Positions 62,506-64,000 of a stretch of 64,000 bases of DNA are shown here, piece by piece. Source of the DNA: Nitrosomonas sp. Is79A3 (GTDB lineage: Bacteria; Pseudomonadota; Gammaproteobacteria; Burkholderiales; Nitrosomonadaceae); assembly GCF_000219585.1 (NCBI RefSeq), contig NC_015731.1, positions 1 to 64,000 of the forward strand, given 5' to 3'. The notes under the pieces were generated by a model. That model was not told the origin of the DNA, ran no database searches, and was given only the letters and a program-made list of their open reading frames with translations. The position numbers and the translations under genes are program-made. Position 1 is the first letter of the stretch, and every line of letters starts with the position of its first letter.

Positions 62506-62533
62506 TTGATTCAGCTTATAACCGCGGGAAATC

Positions 62534-62549
62534 CATACCAAACGGTATG
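62534..62549. repeat. Small hairpin between atpG and galU
   Basis: CATACC-AAAC-GGTATG is a perfect 6-base inverted repeat 29 bases after the atpG stop. No T-tract follows, so it is either a weak terminator or an operator for galU. Confidence 0.3.
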
Positions 62550-62609
62550 ACAAGATGTAATTTAATACGTTTATGGATGAGAACGCAATAACAATTTTTG
62601 AGGTTTCCA

Positions 62610-63488
62610 ATGCATAACTATAATCAGCAAGTTGTCACCAAGGCAGTTTTTCCTGTCGCGGGCTTAGGAACACGGTTTTTACCAGCTACCAAGGCGTCAC
62701 CCAAAGAAATGCTGGTCGTCGTTGATAAGCCGCTTATTCAATATGCGGTTGAAGAGGCCTATGCGGCGGGCATACGCGAAATGATTTTTGTAACCGGCCG
62801 CAATAAACGGGCGATTGAAGATCATTTTGACACAGCTTATGAGTTGGAGGCCGAGCTGGCTGCCAATGGCAAAGATGCGCTCATTGCGATTGTCAACGCC
62901 ATTAAACCGGATGACATGGAATGTGTCTACATTCGCCAGTCCAGGGCACTCGGCCTGGGACATGCAGTATTGTGCGCCGAACGCCTGGTTCGCGGCGAGC
63001 CTTTTGCGGTTTTCTTAGCCGATGATCTGATGGTGGGCGATCCACCCATCATGCAGCAAATGACCGATCTGTTCATGCAACATCAATGTAGCATCTTAGC
63101 GGTGCAGCAAGTACCGCAGGAGCAAACCGGTCGTTACGGTATCGTGCAAGGCGATATGCTGACGCCGGATCTTATCAACATCACCGGTTTGATTGAAAAA
63201 CCTCACCCGAGCGTCGCTCCCAGTAATCTTGCAGTCGCTGGGCGCTACATCTTGACCTCAGCCGTGTTCGAAGCCATTCGCGCGCAACCTCGTGGCGCGG
63301 GCGGCGAGATTCAGCTCACAGATGGTATTGCAGCCTTGCTTGATTCCGAGCAGGTGCTGGCTTATCGCTATCACGGCAAACGCTATGATTGCGGTAGCAG
63401 ACTGGGTTTACTGCAAGCCAGTGTAGATATTGCATCCGCCCATCCCGAGTTGGGTAGCGAGTTCTCTGCCTGGTTGAAAGCGCGGTAG
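62610..63488 (+). CDS. galU: UTP-glucose-1-phosphate uridylyltransferase
   Basis: GalU makes UDP-glucose from glucose-1-phosphate and UTP. The 292-residue protein has the nucleotide-binding loop [19 protein letters not shown] near residue 17, the helix [12 protein letters not shown], the metal/sugar region [12 protein letters not shown] near residue 138 and [11 protein letters not shown] near residue 232. The ATG at 62610 has TTGAGG upstream and gives the family start; a TTG at 62598 is in frame. UDP-glucose is the substrate of the cyclic glucan synthase encoded at 29743, and glucose-1-phosphate is the product of GlgP. Confidence 0.96.
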   Translation: MHNYNQQVVTKAVFPVAGLGTRFLPATKASPKEMLVVVDKPLIQYAVEEAYAAGIREMIFVTGRNKRAIEDHFDTAYELEAELAANGKDALIAIVNAIKPDDMECVYIRQSRALGLGHAVLCAERLVRGEPFAVFLADDLMVGDPPIMQQMTDLFMQHQCSILAVQQVPQEQTGRYGIVQGDMLTPDLINITGLIEKPHPSVAPSNLAVAGRYILTSAVFEAIRAQPRGAGGEIQLTDGIAALLDSEQVLAYRYHGKRYDCGSRLGLLQASVDIASAHPELGSEFSAWLKAR

Positions 63489-63715
63489 GGGGTTAAAGCG
63501 CTAGGAATCCTTAAAAAATGGGATCTTGTTCCATCAGGTTGTTCAAATATTTGACTTGGTATATTTCCATAAAGCTAATCTTTCCCTCATAAATTCTTCT
63601 AAGTTGCGATAGAAAATGAAATTAAAATTATCCCTCAATCTAATAGACTTTGTGACAAAGCCGTTTTTCATCGCTTAAAGAGTTATGCAGTCTCACCGAT
63701 GTCAACCGCCAGAGC

Positions 63716-64000
63716 CTATTTGGCCTGGCTGCCAGCCGGTTTGTAGAAGATAAACTCGCCGATCTCGACGGTACTGATATATTCTTTGGACCAGTCGGGG
63801 ACTACTCTCCGATGGTGGAAGTACAAGGCACCACCGGTTCGGTCCTTAAGTTGACGATTGAGGGCTTTGCGGGCGATTTCCTTGGCGATCGCATAGGATT
63901 CATCCTCCTTTGCGTCATCCGAACGGCCATCGCACCACCACGAGAATTGGCAGGCTCCTTGCTCGTGGCCTTGCTTGACAACTCCGCAGATAGTGTTTGG
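63716..64000 (-). CDS. Cell wall hydrolase, SleB/CwlJ-type (5' end outside the window)
   Basis: Read on the minus strand from 64000, an open frame of 94 codons ends with TAG at 63716. It begins PNTICGVVKQGHEQGACQFS, followed by WWCDGRSDD, the family block GGALYFHHRRVVPDWSKEY and a Lys-ending tail. These match the C-terminal part of the hydrolase_2 domain (PF07486), which cleaves peptidoglycan. The N-terminal part lies beyond the window, so signal peptide and full length are unknown. It is convergent with galU, with 227 bases between the two stop codons. Confidence 0.8.
   Translation of the reverse strand, partial: PNTICGVVKQGHEQGACQFSWWCDGRSDDAKEDESYAIAKEIARKALNRQLKDRTGGALYFHHRRVVPDWSKEYISTVEIGEFIFYKPAGSQAK

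Overview
The window reads as the start of a betaproteobacterial chromosome, most likely Nitrosomonas or a near relative. This assignment is an inference from gene content and protein style, because no rRNA gene is present. It opens with dnaA, an AT-rich putative oriC holding two DnaA boxes, dnaN and gyrB.

Region 5.3-16.7 kb is a six-gene, same-strand, tightly overlapping defence-type operon: SNF2-family helicase, AIPR (abortive-infection type) protein, YhcG/DUF1016 PD-(D/E)XK nuclease, beta-class Mod methyltransferase, RhuM-family protein and a type III Res subunit. It looks like a type III restriction-modification pair enlarged by four extra genes. A 38-codon broken copy of the mod 5' end sits just before the nuclease gene, and the mod recognition region is AT-rich and mosaic, so the locus has been reassembled by recombination.

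Region 16.7-29.7 kb is housekeeping and envelope genes: a PD40 beta-propeller protein, typA/bipA, a Cys-rich repeat protein, cutA, dsbD and a TlpA-like thioredoxin (periplasmic redox), ttcA, and a small copper/redox set (cupredoxin, DUF411, cytochrome c). Two paralogous BON lipoproteins lie here. The long gaps hold palindromic, MITE-like repeats that share terminal inverted repeats of the type AGGAAnCTCTGATTAA. One of them recurs, inverted, at 43.1 kb.

Region 29.7-54.1 kb is a one-direction carbohydrate block: a very large cyclic beta-1,2-glucan synthase, transaldolase, 6-phosphogluconate dehydrogenase and glucose-6-phosphate dehydrogenase flanked by two DUF1840 paralogues, phosphoglucomutase, alpha-glucan phosphorylase, an MgtA-type Mg2+ P-type ATPase preceded by a translationally coupled leader ORF, acetate kinase and phosphoketolase. 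Together these can take stored glucan through glucose-1-P and glucose-6-P into the pentose phosphate pathway, then by phosphoketolase to acetyl-phosphate and ATP.

Region 54.2-62.5 kb holds a DUF2254 membrane protein with a compensated double frameshift and a complete N-type ATPase operon (atpDCQRBEFAG, no delta gene). Its c subunit carries the carboxylates expected of a Na+-type rotor. The window ends with galU and, on the minus strand, the 3' part of a SleB-type cell wall hydrolase cut by the window edge. No tRNA, rRNA, CRISPR array or complete insertion sequence was recognised.
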